The notes under the pieces: model-generated | What the model was told of the DNA's origin: nothing | The model's input: the letters and a program-made list of their open reading frames with translations, nothing else | Database searches by the model: none | Position numbers and translations under genes: made by a program | Shown: piece after piece, positions 32,864-34,042 of the stretch | Layout of the letters: the number at the start of each line of letters is the position of its first letter | Position numbering within the stretch: the stretch's first letter is position 1 | Source: Prevotellaceae bacterium | GTDB lineage: Bacteria > Bacteroidota > Bacteroidia > Bacteroidales > UBA932 | Direction: 5' to 3' | Length of the DNA: 34,042 nt | Assembly: GCA_031270335.1 (NCBI GenBank) | Contig: JAISXV010000150.1 | Location: 1-34,042, forward strand

Positions 32864-32879
32864 AATATTCGACAAATAT

Positions 32880-32910
32880 TTTGTGGGAATAAAAAAAAGC
32901 AGTACCTTTG
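32880..32910 (+). promoter_or_regulatory. Promoter of the tRNA-tuf operon
   Basis: TTTG (32880-32883), 19 bp, TACCTTTG (32903-32910), an exact match to the Bacteroidota consensus in both boxes and spacing. It drives the four tRNAs and probably tuf. Confidence 0.8.
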
Positions 32911-32977
32911 TCCCCGCTTTTGAAGGCAAAAAGATGCCCGAAAGCATGTTCATTGAATTATGAAACAAATGATTAAA

Positions 32978-33051
32978 GCCGATGTAGCTCAGTTGGTCAG
33001 AGCAGCTGATTTGTAATCAGCTGGTCGGGGGTTCGAATCCCTCCATCGGCT
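32978..33051 (+). tRNA. tRNA-Thr(TGT)
   Basis: Acceptor stem GCCGATG/CATCGGC, discriminator T. The anticodon loop TTTGTAA (33010-33016) has anticodon TGT at 33012-33014, reading ACA and related codons. T-loop TTCGAAT. CCA not encoded. Confidence 0.95.
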
Positions 33052-33066
33052 CGTTAATCGTTTTTT

Positions 33067-33149
33067 GGGGAGATACCAAAGTGGCCAACTGGGGCAGACT
33101 GTAAATCTGCTGTCGTACGACTTCGTAGGTTCGAATCCTGCTCTCCCCA
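33067..33149 (+). tRNA. tRNA-Tyr(GTA)
   Basis: Acceptor GGGGAGA/TCTCCCC, discriminator A. Anticodon GTA at 33101-33103. The long variable arm (TGTCGTACGACTTCG region) is expected for class II tRNA-Tyr, giving 83 nt. Confidence 0.95.
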
Positions 33150-33164
33150 CGAAAATCAGTATGC

Positions 33165-33237
33165 GCGGAAGTAGCTCAGTTGGTAGAGCATCAGCCTTCC
33201 AAGCTGAGGGTCGCGAGTTCGAACCTCGTCTTCCGCT
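33165..33237 (+). tRNA. tRNA-Gly(TCC)
   Basis: Acceptor GCGGAAG/CTTCCGC, discriminator T. The anticodon loop CTTCCAA has anticodon TCC at 33198-33200. 73 nt, CCA not encoded. Confidence 0.95.
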
Positions 33238-33259
33238 CTAAGAAAAGGTAAAGGGAAAC

Positions 33260-33331
<72 letters not shown>

Positions 33332-33406
33332 CAGAATGAATTAAGAATTAGAAATTTAAGAATAATAAAAGAATAATAATTTTAACGTTAAAAATGATTC
33401 ATAATT

Positions 33407-34042
33407 ATGGCAAAAGAAAAATTTGACAGGTCCAAGCCGCACGTAAATATTGGTACCATCGGTCACGTTGACCATGGTAAAACTACTCTTACTGCCGCTA
33501 TTACCTCTGTTTTAGCTAAACAAGGCTACAGTGCCGAAGTCCGCACTTTCGATTCGATTGACAATGCTCCCGAAGAAAAAGAAAGAGGTATAACTATTAA
33601 CACTGCTCACGTTGAGTATCAGACGGCTAAACGTCATTATGCTCACGTTGACTGCCCCGGTCACGCTGACTACGTCAAAAATATGGTTACAGGAGCTGCC
33701 CAGATGGACGGCGCTATTTTGGTTTGTGCCGCTACCGACGGCCCTATGCCCCAAACTCGTGAACATATTCTGCTGGCTCGTCAGGTGAACGTTCCCCGTA
33801 TCGTTGTTTTCATGAACAAAGTTGATGCGGTTGATGATCCCGAAATGTTGGAATTGGTCGAAATGGAATTGCGCGAATTGTTGAACTTCTATAATTTCGA
33901 CGGTGACAACCTTCCTATTATCCAAGGTTCTGCATTAGGCGCATTGAACGGCGACCCACAATGGGAAGCAAAAGTACTTGAATTGATGGACGCGGTTGAC
34001 GAATATATTCCTATTCCTCCGCGCGACAACGAAAAACCGTTC
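33407..34042 (+). CDS. tuf: Elongation factor Tu, 5' part only
   Basis: Delivers aminoacyl-tRNA to the ribosome as a GTPase. The first 212 codons are present and the window ends inside the gene. G1 'GHVDHGKT' (19-26), G2 'ERGITIN' (59-65), G3 'DCPGH' (82-86) and G4 'NKVD' (137-140) are intact. The start ATG at 33407 gives the standard '[20 protein letters not shown]'. The tRNA-Thr/Tyr/Gly/Thr-tuf order is an old bacterial arrangement, normally continuing to tRNA-Trp, secE and nusG. Confidence 0.98.
   Translation, partial: MAKEKFDRSKPHVNIGTIGHVDHGKTTLTAAITSVLAKQGYSAEVRTFDSIDNAPEEKERGITINTAHVEYQTAKRHYAHVDCPGHADYVKNMVTGAAQMDGAILVCAATDGPMPQTREHILLARQVNVPRIVVFMNKVDAVDDPEMLELVEMELRELLNFYNFDGDNLPIIQGSALGALNGDPQWEAKVLELMDAVDEYIPIPPRDNEKPF

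Overview
The window comes from a member of the Bacteroidota, most likely order Bacteroidales, and looks like an ordinary free-living or gut-type chromosome. The evidence is: promoters of the phylum-specific form TTTG-N18..20-TAnnTTTG ahead of several genes; almost no Shine-Dalgarno sequences; a tmRNA whose tag reads GNNNYALAA; ribosomal proteins and EF-Ts of Bacteroidia type; secreted and lipoprotein glycoside hydrolases; and the tRNA-Thr/Tyr/Gly/Thr-tuf cluster. No plasmid, phage or rRNA signature dominates. Species cannot be given from sequence reading alone.

Layout. 1-530 is the 5' end of an outer-membrane beta-barrel receptor on the minus strand. 682-3640 is the translation operon rplM-rpsI-rpsB-tsf, whose 3' end and terminator are tandemly duplicated. 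3640-3804 holds a probable small RNA on the minus strand. 4004-6049 is a secreted protein of unknown function behind a textbook sigma-54 (-24/-12) promoter. 6115-6288 is a 43-bp tandem repeat. 6356-6939 is a RelE/ParE-type toxin-antitoxin pair. 7008-11110 is a minus-strand surface-glycan operon (GT4 glycosyltransferase, methyltransferase, GT39-like membrane glycosyltransferase). 11616-19131 is a plus-strand run: icd, citrate synthase, rpoN, rdgB, aspartate kinase, dnaB. 19131-19401 is a repeat-rich convergent spacer. 19402-22106 is a minus-strand argC-argG-mreD operon. 22209-22613 is ssrA (tmRNA), and its 3' end is repeated at 23404-23422, bracketing about 0.8 kb of decayed mobile DNA with an ORF6N relic. 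23624-25438 is a secreted GH13 amylase-like enzyme. 25470-25728 is a minus-strand rod-shaped RNA resembling 6S RNA. 25736-28461 is a GH30-glyA operon; 28594-31728 is a GH3 beta-glycosidase followed by a prolyl-tRNA editing domain gene. 31892-32863 is an EamA transporter. 32880-34042 is the tRNA cluster and the start of tuf.

How the parts connect. Three predicted glycoside hydrolases (GH13, GH30, GH3) plus the receptor fragment suggest carbohydrate scavenging, although no SusC/SusD pair is present. icd and citrate synthase supply 2-oxoglutarate, feeding glutamate and arginine synthesis (argC, argG). RpoN, encoded in the window, is the factor that would read the sigma-54 promoter at 4004.

The points most worth following are the sigma-54-driven unknown secreted protein, the two minus-strand RNA candidates that share an identical 13-nt start region, and the decayed element inserted at tmRNA. 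I did not find a clear new multi-gene defence or biosynthetic system.
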